DNA from: Ulota crispa
Taxonomy: Eukaryota > Streptophyta > Bryopsida > Orthotrichales > Orthotrichaceae
Direction of reading: 5' to 3'
Assembly: GCA_963920765.1 (NCBI GenBank)
Contig: OY987243.1
Location: 29,139,060 to 29,203,059, forward strand
Length of the DNA stretch: 64,000 nt
Shown: one piece after another, positions 12,256-23,735 of the stretch
Layout of the letters: each line of letters opens with the position of its first letter
Position numbering within the stretch: position 1 is the first letter of the stretch
The notes under the pieces: model-generated
What the model was told of the DNA's origin: nothing
Databases searched by the model: none
Seen by the model: the letters and a program-made list of their open reading frames with translations, nothing else
Program-made: the position numbers and the translations under genes

Positions 12256-14074
12256 TTTGGTGTAGCTATTGTATTTTGCTTAAAAACTCAGTGAAAATGC
12301 TGTACAGAAACCACCATATATTGTGGATAACCATTCACAGAATTTTTGACAGATTATATTGATTCTAAATTTTTGCTACTTAGTGTGGATTAGAAAGCCT
12401 CAAATCAGCATTATTTTTGAGTACTTCAAACCTGTGTTCAAGCTTCTCAGCTCTTCAAGTTGTAGGATTTGTGGTCTTGCCTGTCATAAATATTTGAGGC
12501 ATCAAATAAAAATGTTGATTTATTGTGGACAAAAAAAATTATTTACACACAATATATGGTAATTTTGATAAATTTCTCTTGTTTATTTTTATAAATTTAG
12601 TAGAATATTTGAGATTTTTAAAGTAATTAATAGAAAAATATGTTTATGTTTTTAACCATACTTGGGTTATTCATGTAAATATGAACTACGCATTTAACTC
12701 TATATTGTACAAACTTTTGGGATATCTTTCGGTGCTTTGTATACATCTCCAAACTATGTTATATTTATTTTTCTATTTAGAGACTTTGGACAAGCCATAA
12801 TTAGTTCAATACAGCATACTTGAAGTACTTGAGATTTATCATGACGCGTTCTCTTGTTGTACAAAAAGATCTCATAAAAAGCAAAATTTATGTCTTGCTT
12901 AAATACATAAATCTAATTCGCATTATTTCAAGAAATCAATAAATTTTCAAGGTGCATTAATATATAGATCAACAATAATGTAGATTAATGTATAACATAG
13001 TGAACCATATTATGTAATGCTAACTCAAAAAACGTGATCCAGGTAAAAAAAATTTGAGGAGATTTTACAAGCATATATTTATCAATTACAAAGTGTGTGA
13101 AAAATGAAGCATACAGAGGTTGTGTCATCAAATCACTTCCTAAAAGGCAATAATTAGTCATGACTAGAACTCCTATTAGAAGAATGAGGGTAGGAAGCTT
13201 CTCTCTCCACCGCAAAAATAAGAAATCCTTAGTCCTCCAACCTTACACATCTTAACAAATATAATGTAGACTTCCACCAAGAAACGTAAGTAAGACCAAG
13301 ATGTCTCCAAAAAAACAAAGTTTAAAGCGGAAGCATACCATGAATTGTACTTGCACCAACTACATACAGGACAAAGAAGAAGGCTTTGCAATTAATCCAT
13401 GCACAATGGTGATCCAGTCAGACCACTCACGGAAAGGCGATATTTATTAGCATCACACCCACCTTCGGCACTACATATCCTTGCACACGCTCTAGTTTTC
13501 CAATCCCAAATTATATTAGTTACATCACTAAAAAATCATATGTCTTCTACAACATAGAACAAGCAATTCATAGGAGAATAGCAAGTACAAACTTGGATCA
13601 ACGAAAACGAGTGAAATAAGAAGAGATCTCTGAATATGAGCACTGTTAAAAACAAAGCCCTGCAGCTTGAAAATGTAAGGTGTTAAGCCTTACCATACAC
13701 AGAACACATTGTTTGCAAACTCGGCAATGAGCTTGAGGTGGCTTGTATTGTTCACACTTTTGGCAATACCAATCTTCACCCTACACACAAGGACACTAGT
13801 TGCAAATATGCCTAAATACTGGCATGAATAGAGTACTTCGCACTTACCTTCAAGAATTTAACCCCTTTTGACAGTTTGTACATGTAACTTGTTCTATCTT
13901 CCGGCATAGCATGTTTTCTAATTGCGATCAAGATTAGCTGGCTTAAAATTTCCCAGCCTTCATCTAAGCCAATGTAGCAAAACAAAGTGACATCCAATAA
14001 TCATCAACAAATTCAATTTATAGAAAAGTAAAAGAAGGCACTGCAAAAACCTTGTGCTTGATTTCTAGGTGATA
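12256..14074. other. AT-rich intergenic stretch
   Basis: No gene, RNA or clear inverted repeat is seen. Short ORFs lack recognisable motifs. Confidence 0.45.
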
Positions 14075-14234
14075 TTACAAGAAAAACTGTCCGCACTGAC
14101 ATGTCCAAATTGAATAAAATGCCCAAAATGACAAAAGTTTGACTAAAAAATATCCATATTGACTGGAAAAGTGTTCGAATCAACAAGACCTAATTGACAA
14201 AAAATGTCCAAATTGACACTGCTCCCTTGTAGTG
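14075..14234. mobile_element. CACTA-like mini-element with TGTCCAAATTGAC repeats
   Basis: The left end TTACAAGAAAAACTGTC and the right end CTCCCTTGTAGTG are CACTA-type tips. The inside consists of degenerate TGTCCAAATTGA copies as in 3408-3539. Confidence 0.55.
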
Positions 14235-14881
14235 TGAAGATTGACTGAGCACAAAAGTTGGCATTCCTTTAAAATAGTTACTAAAAACAAGTTCAATTGT
14301 ATAAAAAATAAATAAGAAAGAGTTGGTGGCATAATTCTGTTGTTACTTTCTTTGTTGTTGTGTGGAGCCCAACAAGGTTAGTGATAGAATCTGCAGCTGC
14401 ATCTTGATCTCCTTGAATTTTGCACAAGAATGGGCTAATCAAACTAGTGATCAGCTTGAGCACCTTTGTTAAATGCAATCCCATCATCATATTCAAAATT
14501 CTTAAAAAATTCTACTTTGTTTTGAATCCTTGCAGAAACTTTGAGATATATGTCGAGGCCTGGTTTAGCATATCCTCTAGCATGATCAAAGCCACAAAAG
14601 CGCTAGTACAACCTCACTAGTCTAGTAACTAATTACACCAGCTACTCCATCCACTATGACATAACTCGGCAATCTTTTCAAATTCACTTTTGCTACAGTT
14701 TGTACAGAATTGGCCAAGTGCCACAATGGCCGGTTGACATTGAAGCTCACACATGAAAAGAAAGAAAAGAAAGAGCCAAAGTGTTAAAACCCAAAGAGAA
14801 TCATGAGAGAGAGTATGAAAGTGCAAGTTCACTAGAATTACAGAAGGAAGTATTCATGCTTTACATTAACTACAAGAAAAT

Positions 14882-14983
14882 CATGGTCGAATGTACAAAA
14901 AGTTGACAAAGATTGTGACCTAATCTACAGTATACTGTAGATTAGGTCACAATCTTTGTCAACTTTTTGTACATTTGACCATG
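14882..14983. repeat. Near-perfect 102 bp palindrome
   Basis: The two 51 bp arms meet at CTACAGTA/TACTGTAG (centre between 14932 and 14933) with a single mismatch that I can find (gtcgaatg versus the mirror of catttgac). It is preceded by CTACAAGAAAA, a CACTA-like tip. It has no loop, so it could extrude as a cruciform or be transcribed into a hairpin. Confidence 0.9.
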
Positions 14984-15309
14984 GTTACTTTGTATTGATT
15001 CTAATGTAGCAAAACAAATATTTTAAACTGAAGCTATAAAGTGTATCACTCATATTTAGAGTCACTTGATAGACTAACATGGTGATTTGCAATTTCTCCT
15101 TGCAAACCCCTAAGCTATTTTATACTAAGTATTGACAAAGCTATAGCATCTTGTCTCATGCACATGTGGTTAGTACTAGCAACTTCTCTTGTATACCTTC
15201 TTGGAAGTTCCTTATCTCTTGGGCAGTTGTAAAACTCAAAAGGTGTTGAAATTGCACGACAGGTTTCATAGAAGGTGGAATTAGTTGAAGCAATTGCTTC
15301 ATTTTTCAA

Positions 15310-15858
15310 TCAACCCCTAAACACCCAATCGACCATTTTTTGGTCATTGCCCTTTTTTGCGGGCTGCCCAAAATTTTAAAAAACGTTTTTTGGAAATAAT
15401 AAAAATACTTTTATATAGGAAAGTAAGTCAACTTTCCAACCCAATTTGAATCATGTCAATTCAAGTTAGACTTTATGAAAAAGATTTTTTCAAAAACAAA
15501 CACTTCAATTTTTGCTAGTGTTACAAAATTTACTATTTTGGAAAACCAGTGATGTTCTCTCCTTCAAAAAGATTGCATTTTTGAAGTTATGAATAGAATG
15601 TCTATTATTAACCAATCATACCAAATTTTAAATTCTATGAATGAAATTTGTAATTTTCATGAATATTGAATGGTAAATGCTTCTAAATTCATTAAATAAG
15701 AGTCCAAAACTTTTTTTGAATGTTTGACCATATCAGTAATTACTAAAGATCACGATTCTTGTTTTCACTTTTTGAAGAAATCTTCATTAAAGTTACAAAA
15801 ATATCAATTATAATGCATTTGTGTTTTGCCCTTACCCCCTTGGGCGTTTAGGGGTTAA
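15310..15858. mobile_element. piggyBac-like TTAA MITE (549 bp)
   Basis: The left end is TCAA-CCCCTAAACACCCAA and the right end TTGGGCGTTTAGGGGTTAA. The termini agree with the 4323-4950 subfamily (CCCCTAAACG). The left TTAA carries one substitution. It is non-coding. Confidence 0.75.
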
Positions 15859-15899
15859 AGAAAATTTTGACATTTCTTGCAAAAAAATTAAGAGCTCCA

Positions 15900-17340
15900 C
15901 TTGATTCTACACAATCCAATCCCTATAAAGCATATCATTATGAATAATAGTCAAGTTGTGCAAAATTAAACATGCAATAGCATGAACTAGTTTGTACTCA
16001 AGCTTGACATCTATGCGCTTCAATAAAATCCTCCATTGTATCTTCAATATTCCAAAAGCAAGCTATATGCACATATAAAAGCTTGATTAGATGTAATTCC
16101 AATTTTCTTAAGTGCAATCAATCCATTGTTCCAATATAAGGAGTGAACATCCAAGTACTGCAGTTCTAAGCAGCATCTCCTAGTAGAACATAGGGATTAA
16201 GCTTGCCAAATAGAAAAAACCTTTTCCAATTCTAACTTGAAAAATAAATTAGAGTTATGTGTGTTCCCACACCAACCTATGTCATAATCCCAAAAACAAC
16301 AAGAATGATTTACAACACCTTGCAACAACACCAAATGAAACCCTTTCTATTGAAACAATCTACAACATGTTTTGTAGGTGCAATAATTGGAATGTGACTT
16401 CCATCAATTGCACCAGCAATCCATGGAAAACTGTATTGTATAGGAACTAAAAATTTTGACTAACCTCTTTCAACTTAGCTGATGATGGCCATCTAATGTA
16501 AAGATCTCTATACTTTTCTTTCAAGGCATTACAAAAATCCAAAACAACTCTAAGGTAGGCACACCCACAAGCGTGGAAATAAGGGTTTTGGAGTAGGTAA
16601 AACAATTGACTAACTTTGAAAAAAAATACTGTAACTTAGGAAGTGGAAACCAAAAATATTGACATCAATTTCAAAGTTCCAACTGAAATTGTAGGAACCA
16701 TGTGTAAGAGATGCTAAAAACAATGCTTATTGGTTCTTAAATAGTGAGATGAGTACTCAAAACCATCATGGAACCACCCACAACCATCACTTTGTCACTC
16801 ATAACCATCAATTATGTACCTATAACCACCCTAACTTTGTTAGTAACACTCATGGAGACTTCACGCCCATGGTTGCAACTACCTTATATGATGTGAATTT
16901 TGCAACTCCATATTGATCTTCCAAAACACCTAAACATGTGCCAGATACTAACCATGAAATTGCAATTGCCACACTTTGTCTCCACAAACTGCCAAGGGAT
17001 GTGATGTATCTTGCCTTCCCACAAGCGGTGCAACTTGTTGCCAATTATACAAGAAAGTTTTTTGATTCATGCACATCTTCCTTTCAAACATTTTCCTACT
17101 ATAAGAACCCAATAAATACCTATCCGCTAAATTTTTGTGGCCTATCAAAAGAACAAATTCTTCTTGCTAATGATCCATTTCGTTCATCTTGAAGCCTAAG
17201 ATTCTGCAAAAGCAGCACAGCTACAAGTTGAGGGTGGTAAGTAATTGCTACATAATCTGCAAAGGATGCAGCCTCTAATGCAATGAACAACGACATCTGA
17301 AATGCTATAGTTGCAACAAGGAAGGACCAATATAGCTCCA
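15900..17340 (-). pseudogene. Degraded PIF/Harbinger transposase
   Basis: Translated on the minus strand with several frameshifts, this shows family landmarks in order. An N-terminal segment near 17148-17010 has a 'FERKMCMNQKTFLYN' stretch. A helix-turn-helix-like segment at 17010-16895 has SLWRQSVAIAISWLVSGT and GVAKFTS. Then come RWPSSAKLKEV near 16480, the first catalytic aspartate motif IAGAIDGSHIPIIAP near 16420-16370, a degraded DIGWCGNTHNSN block near 16270, and the C-terminal ILLKRIDVKLEY and ILHNL segments near 16030-15960. The coding frame is broken by stops and frameshifts and by a MITE at 16553-16893. It is certainly inactive. Known Harbinger enzymes excise and insert at 3 bp TAA/TTA targets; the termini of this copy were not found. 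Confidence 0.82.
16553..16893. mobile_element. TAAGGTAG-terminus MITE inserted in the Harbinger pseudogene
   Basis: The left end is TAAGGTAGGCACACCCACAAG and the right end, inverted, reads TAAGGTAGTTGCAACCATGG. It interrupts the transposase just after GVAKFTS; the reading resumes beyond it with VVLDFCNALKEKY. The flanks look like a TA duplication. The body is shared with 34366-35682. Confidence 0.75.
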
Positions 17341-17515
17341 TGAGCAGAAAATTAGAAGCATTATAAGAAATTTCTAATCAACTTTGAAATCCTAAAACTC
17401 AGCTCACTGAATACATAAATATATACGAGGTAAAAGCTCAAGAGAAATCACACGTGAGTGTTCTAAAGAGGCGAAGGTGAAGGGAAATCTGAAGTACGTG
17501 TTTTGTACATAAGCA

Positions 17516-19261
17516 TTACAAAAAGAACACCACAAACGAAAAACCAAAAAAAAACAGGCACAAGAGGAGCATTCCAGAAGGTAGCGTTGCAAGGTTTGGG
17601 ACTGCCGGAGGAAGTCTGATTGGACGTCTGGGCAACTTGAACTGGAAGGCACCCCCAACTGTATGACGTATTAGAGTGTCCCTGCCAGATAAAACACCGG
17701 ATGGGGGGCTCCTTTTCCCCTTTCGTCCGGTTGCTAGCCCGAACCGGGCCTGAGAATGCTTATTGTTTCGTCGAATGCCTCTGAAAGTCCCAGTCTGAAA
17801 CGGGCCTGTAGAATTTTCAGGGGGGTTCACTTCAAGTGATGCTTGGTACGGTTTCTCCTTGAAAATATGATCGCATACAGGCTTCATCCGATCCTCCGAC
17901 AGTAATTGTCGCCCCGTCAAGTCCTGTAAGTAAAGATGGAAGATGGAGACTCAGCATAATCCCATACACAAACTTCGCCATACTAGTGGAAGTCCAACGT
18001 CAACTCTTTCACTAAACTGATCAAAAAAATTCAATTGGAAACAGGATTTGAACGAGAACATATGCTGCGAAAGAGAATCATGTAAAAACCTCTAACATCA
18101 ACGATCGAAAGGAACTGTTGACCGATAAGGACCAAGGAAAGTCAAAACCAGCAAAACGCATTCGGTGAATATGATCTGTTAACGCAAAACTGATCTACCA
18201 TGGATGCCAGTACTCGAATGAGTAGGCAATAAGATCGAAGTATGACATACCGTTATATCATTAACGTGCTGCTGCATTAACAACAATTCGACGATGGAGG
18301 AGAAGGTAGGTCGTTCAGCAGGAACCTTCGTCCAGCATGATTCCAACAACTCTCTCCAGAATGGAGGAAATCCGGTAGGAATATTTGGCCTGAGTTCACC
18401 GGACACGATTTTAGGCCCCAACTCTTTCCAGTTCCGACTTGGATACGGATCTTCGCCAGTCAGGATTTGTGAGCATGTCACAGCGAAGCTATAAACATCG
18501 GCAGCACGCCCGTGGATAACACGTGGAGGACCTGCACAATCCTCCTCCAGATCTGAATCTGATTCAGAAGAGGTCTCCTCGTTATACTCCAGCAAAAGCT
18601 CCTCCAAAATTTCCGGGGCTTGCCATTGAACCATGTCAAGCTTGCGTGCTTGACGAGAAACATAAGACATGCTCTTGCTTTTGGTCCGAACTAGACCAAA
18701 ATCAGCCACTTCCACTGAAAATGACTTCCTGTCTCCATCGTTTGTATGAGAAACTAGAATATTCTTGGTCTTGAGATCTCCGTGTGAAATATGGTGCGCA
18801 TGCAGGAATTCCATGCCCCTGGCAATCTGTAGTACAATATCAAGTGCTTCTGCCGACTCAAAAGGATAAGTATGGTTTCGTTCAGATTGATTACCAGAGG
18901 CTATGTCAGCTGGTCTCTTTTGAGACTCTTTTCTCTTCTGCAACAAATCTTGAAGGTCCTCCTCCACATATTCCAAAACAAGGGAGCAGCTCACCTTGCC
19001 AACAATCCAACCATGTGTTTTCACAACGTTCTCATGATCATCAAGACCTACCAAAATAGATGCCTCTTTCTGAAAGCTGCCACTCGGTACCCCTACAAAA
19101 TCTTTTCTGGCAAACCTCATTCCGTTCCATTCCGTCTCGTACGCGACACTAGCCAGACCTTTGCCTAGCAGGCGCTTGCTTGGCAAATCCCTTGCTCGCA
19201 GCTCCTGTAAGATTCCTCGACTAGGGCATCCAGCATCATCGTCGCCACTTTGCGAGGCCAT
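17516..19261 (-). CDS. TKL-like protein kinase, two exons (join 19261-18251, 17923-17516)
   Basis: Predicted serine/threonine (tyrosine-kinase-like) kinase. Exon 1 (337 codons) holds the whole kinase domain: glycine loop GKGLASVA at 33-40, ATP lysine K53 in FARKDF, catalytic loop HGDLKTKN at 160-167 (glycine replaces the usual arginine, a non-RD type), DFG at 187-189, WQAPE at 213-217, DVYSF near 255 and an RPTF motif near its end. An acidic SSESDSDLEED insert lies in the activation segment/APE region. After HVNDIT a good donor (ACG|GTATGT) is followed 327 bp later by CTTACAG|GAC; both are phase 0. The second exon adds about 135 residues, rich in basic residues, and ends in a hydrophobic run MLLLCLFFFGFSFVVFFL that could be a tail anchor. 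Without splicing, exon 1 would instead run to a stop at 18179. Start ATG 19261 (MASQSGDDD) is in a good context. The substrate is unknown. Confidence 0.82.
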
Positions 19262-19634
19262 CGTAAGCCGCGCTGTCTTCGTGAGCTCCAGGAAATATTT
19301 GCAATGGGATTATATGCTACACTCCTCTGAGTTTTCTCGCCAACACGGCGGCACTACCATCCAAACAAGGATTATGATTATGGTGCACTTCACTATTGCC
19401 CGCTGGGCGCACTCGTGAACTGATGATATATCCAGCACAAACAGCCATCCCCTGCCCAGAAGCTGCACGAGCACCTCCTACTTCGATAACCTGAGTTTAC
19501 TTCATATGCTCCAAACTACTGTAGAATCCTTGTTCCTCGCGACATCCATTTAGCATCAACAAAAAATGTCTGTTGAATTCAAACGAATAACTCGTGGAAT
19601 CATCATAATCCAGCCACGGCTGGAAGCCTATTAA

Positions 19635-19763
19635 AGTAGAACTCCTCTAAACTAATATCCTCTAGACTAATATCTCACCTGTTCCAACACTACCCACCCC
19701 ACCATAACCTCCACAAACCTTTACCCACTCAGTCCCAAGCATACTAGTTTAGAGGAGTTCTAC
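19635..19763. mobile_element. 129 bp MITE, AGTAGAACTCCTCTAAACTA termini
   Basis: The 20 bp left terminus AGTAGAACTCCTCTAAACTA is exactly inverted at 19744-19763. A second internal copy 'cctctagactaatat' lies next to the left end. It is located in the 5' region of the kinase gene. Confidence 0.8.
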
Positions 19764-20544
19764 TGTATTGCTAGAAACACCAGAAGATGAAACTCTGGAT
19801 ATCTAAGATATGATCTTCCATCACCACTAGAACCGGTTAAGGAAAACAGGCATCTGCTGGAGATGCTATGCGAAGTATCGCTCGGCCTATCTAAGTAGCC
19901 CTGTCAGGAACTATCAGTGCTACACTTTTGATACCGGCAGATTCAAAGAACAGTACAGGAAGGAATTCGGACATAAAAAGATGCACTAGTTACGCTGTTT
20001 CAAGATTACTACTTCCCACGCAATCCGCAATCAGTGCCTCGCGCGCACTTCGCAGCGATCCGTGACGTGTACAGGATTTCAAAGCTGCAACGGAATTATT
20101 GTGGAGCGAAGGGCCCCATTGCTTGATTAAGCTGCACATCGAGGAATTAAGTCAGTAGCTTGCGGCACACAGTGAATGTAATCGAATACCGTGCTTTAAC
20201 AAACACACCTGACTCAGATTGAAGCGTGAAAAGCAAGAGTTCAAACATACTAAATGGACACAGGACTTGCTTGTGCCAGAAAACACGCAAACTCAGTTAC
20301 GTCCTTCATCCCAGACATAGCAAAGGGTACTTGGCCGCCAGGGCACGACGACACCAGCATGGAAATGTCCAGAAATGGAAGTTATAAAGAAATAGGAGTA
20401 TTCGTAAAATGACCTAGTCGCAACCAAATCAATCGATCTTATCGACGCGGGACTCTGCAACAAAACACTAGTATGAACTCTACCAACTGTCCGATAAGAA
20501 AACAACACGGACGGACGGCCACTGGACGAACGCCGTTGGAGACT

Positions 20545-20705
20545 CTTACTCGAGACAAACCAAACCCTCACATACGGCCACCGATCGAAACTACCAGGAG
20601 AACAACCATATCTCGTTGCCTCTCCAACGCTTACTCGAGGCAAACCAAAACCTCACATGTGGCCACCAAACTTACCAGGAGAATGACCATATTGCGTTGC
20701 CGCGT
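20545..20705. repeat. Direct tandem duplication of about 85 bp
   Basis: Two adjacent diverged copies share CTTACTCGAGRCAAACCAAA, CCTCACAT, GGCCACC and ACCAGGAGAAYRACCATAT. They begin near 20547 and 20631. The repeat lies upstream of the kinase, possibly within its promoter. Confidence 0.7.
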
Positions 20706-21268
20706 GCTGCAGAGAAAATCAACACCCTGGACAATTGAAAGCCGCAAGCGATGTCTCTAACACGTTGGAACGACAGAGCGAGGCACTGCGATTATCATTC
20801 TATTAAAATAACGAGAACGATAGAGTCCATACCTTCGAAGCTTTCCGCAAGCTGAGCTTAGTACCTTGGCCTCCTCTCGAAAGAGCCGTTTTCGATCAAC
20901 GATGCCTCGCAGCGTAAGCGTAGAGAGGAATGACGAAGCAGGAAACCCAAGTGCAGTGACGAAGAGCGAAAAACGAATTCCAAAGCACTTTGGTCAAGAC
21001 CCATTCCGACAGGCGTCAGCAGGCGTCAGCAGGCGTCACTAGGGCCACGCTAGGGCCACGCTGCCCACGCTAACGCAACTCCGGTGAGCAGCCGGCGAGG
21101 ATGTCCTGCCACGTGGCGAGGCGGTATTCGCCAGTTGGGGAAATCATCGTCTTAGGCATGCTCATACTGCTGTTGAAAAGGTTGTGTAGCCCAAAGTCCG
21201 GGAAGAACCGACCCCTATTAGCAGTTTCCATGGGATCCGCTGGACAGCATCTTGGACCTGTCAGTTGG

Positions 21269-21411
21269 TCCACGCACGTGCACCCTAATCTTCAAAATTA
21301 GGGATCTCTTTTTGGGCTGCGGTCCCATACATGAGAGAGGGCTCTCTCACGTTCATGACCCCAGTCCAAAAAGGGTCCCTAATTTTGAGGATTGGGGTGC
21401 ATGTGCGTGGG
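21269..21411. mobile_element. 143 bp foldback MITE
   Basis: The left arm CCACGCACGTGCACCCTAAT and 'aaaattagggatc' are mirrored by 'gatccctaatttt'-like sequence and ATTGGGGTGCATGTGCGTGG on the right, with a short loop containing 'gagagagggctctctc'. A second, weaker inverted repeat follows at about 21450-21535 (ttcaaggttggggtcca / tggacccctatcctgaa). Confidence 0.75.
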
Positions 21412-21752
21412 GCAAGTCATTTTGTATGCCACCTACTCTTCTGCTGGAGTCGAAGGTTCAAGGTTGGGGTCCAGGCTTTGGTCCTGTAATTTTGGCTTTG
21501 CAGGGCTGGAGGACTTGGACCCCTATCCTGAACCCCACTTTTTCCCCAATTTTCTCAGTTTTTAAAAAGTTTTTCATTTAAAAACCAATGTGGATCAGAT
21601 TTTGTACACATGTACTTTTTTTTTTCCTGAAAGGGTGGCCCTCCAAATCTCCCCGTGGAAAGCTTTGGAGGGTCCAAGCCCTCCGACAGCCTCCAGACTG
21701 GGCTCCGATACCCACCGGAACCTGGACCTCCAGAAGCCCATGGAAATTGGCT

Positions 21753-22155
21753 CTAAGGTGGAAGCACCCATGTCTAATAATGCGATTATGCATAAAACTA
21801 CAAAGAGTTTGAGGCACAAAATAATTTTTCCATGTAGGAAGATAAGAAATATTGGGATTGCAATTTTTTCAATATTTTTTATCTGCAAAACTGAAATTAT
21901 TGTGAATTTTGGGAGTCAAAAAGTGTTCCACACCCATAGCCAATGTCTAGATGTATGTAATTCTCATACTAGCCAACTAATTTCAGCTCATTACTTCCTA
22001 CCTCAATTTGGGACATGTGGCATGACTTAAGTAACTCCAACCTTGAAAAAGTCAAAAAAACGCATTCCAAAGCACCTATCCTTGCTCATGGTGGAAATAG
22101 CACACCTTACTAGTTGGGAATAGGGCATTGTTGGTAATGGGTGCTTCCACCTTAG
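21753..22155. mobile_element. MITE, CTAAGGTGGAAGCACCCAT termini
   Basis: The left end CTAAGGTGGAAGCACCCATG and the right end ATGGGTGCTTCCACCTTAG are inverted, 403 bp apart. The interior resembles 32974-33396 ('ctcattacttcctac', 'gacatgtggcatgac'). It is part of the broader TAAGGTRG group. Confidence 0.78.
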
Positions 22156-22883
22156 TTCAAAACTAGCCGCTTGAAATGAGAAAAAACTAGTTGCCATTTA
22201 TAAACATTGACTAAAACTTGTTTAGAAATCTTTTTTTTTACTTATAGTCAGAAATAGAGAAAATAACCAAAGGAGTTCCTTGATAAACTATTTCAAGACA
22301 TCAAATGAAGGAAATCAACCAAAAAAACTCAAATATTTCCTAAACCCTTGTGTAACCTAGTGCGCAAGGAGATTTGGAGCTTCTTTGGCAAAAATCTTAC
22401 ATTGCTCTTTTTCAACTGGTTTAATCAGTGCACACACTAGATGTTGCCTATATTAGTTCATTCAAAATTTAGTTGGTTTTTGATAGATAGTTGTAATTTT
22501 AATCATTTTTTTCACATTTCATTTGGTTGACTTTCTACTGTTTTTTTTACTCTCCCCATACATTGGTGCATATAACATTATTTACCCAGTCATATTCCTC
22601 CCCCTCACTAGAGGGATATTTGCCCTTGGATACCTGGGCTTTAGTTTAATTAAAGATTTCCATTGGTATTAGCCCAGAGCTCACAAATGGCATTGGCTAA
22701 AGGGATCCTCATATTGGGGGAGCAAAAGGGAACCCCCAGTGAAGGTTAACAATGTTATGCAGCCGCGGTGGTCGCACATGTGCATGGCTGCTGCAATGAA
22801 GAGAGTGTGTGTTGTGAGCAATAGGAGATGATGGTCATGAAGGAGTACGTTCAGCTAAAAATGTGTCCATTGGATGTTTTCAG
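22156..22883. other. Intergenic stretch
   Basis: No gene or repeat was recognised. Confidence 0.4.
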
Positions 22884-23620
22884 TTAACCCCTAAAGGCCG
22901 AAGTGGTCCCTTGGGAGCCAAGTGGGGTTTTGGGCATGCAAGTACTTACAGCTAAATTACTTTGCGTGATTTTTTGAAACTTTTATAGAAGATGGGGAAT
23001 TCAAAGATCTATATGGGCATCTTATTTTCTCTTCATTCCAACATTTATTGAAGAAGATAAAAATGAATTTTTGGAAAATATAGGGGGCCGGATAGCCCAA
23101 AAACTTCTTTAAAATTTAAAATTTTTTTTTTATTGAAAAAAATATGAAATTGGTTCTTTAGATTTATATACACGTGGGGGGCTTTGAATCATTCAATTTT
23201 GATAGATGAGATGGAAGTTTTGAGAAGTTTTAGTTTGCGGGTAGGTAAGGTTTCTCTCAAAACTACACCTACCTGCAAACTAAAAATTCTCAAAACTTCC
23301 ATCTCATCTATCAAAATTGAATCATTTAAAGCCCCGCGTGTATATACAAGTTTAAAGAACCTATTTCATATTTTTAATTTATTTTAAAGCAATTTTTAAA
23401 GAAGTTTTTGGGCTGCCTGGCCTCCCCTATTTTCCAAATTTTCATTTTTATCTTCCTCAATAAATGTTGGAATGAAGAAAAAATAAGACGTCCACATAGA
23501 TATTTGAATTCCCCATCTTCCATAAAAGTTTCAAAAAATCACACAAAGTAATTTAGCCGTAAGTACATGCCCAAAACCCCACTTGGCCCCCAAAGAACCA
23601 CTTGAACCTTTAGGGGTTAA
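22884..23620. mobile_element. piggyBac-like TTAA foldback element, intact hairpin (737 bp)
   Basis: It begins TTAACCCCTAAAGGCCG and ends GAACCTTTAGGGGTTAA. The two halves are near-perfect reverse complements over their full length (arms about 360 bp), meeting at a loop near 23250 ('ggtttctctcaaaactac'). The best preserved hairpin of the family. A transcript through it would be a long double-stranded RNA. Confidence 0.9.
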
Positions 23621-23735
23621 ATTATTTGTCCATGGAAACACAACCGGAAGGCCGGCCAAACTTGCGGGATGGCAATAGAAACATAGTCCTTTCTTGCAGC
23701 TAAGGCAAAATGAACACAATTCACGTGCATCTCAT

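Larger units (their letters stand above)
19262..21268. other. Upstream region of the kinase gene
   Basis: GC is higher than in the flanking repeats and no second gene is recognised, so this probably holds promoter and 5' untranslated sequence of the minus-strand kinase. Near 21010-21060 there are three copies of a 10-11 bp CAGGCGTCAG unit and two of TAGGGCCACGC. Confidence 0.5.

Noticed and set aside
21578-22030. Several ORFs of 74-146 codons on both strands
   Set aside because: They overlap an inverted-repeat MITE and a GC-rich repeat, and none shows a protein motif.
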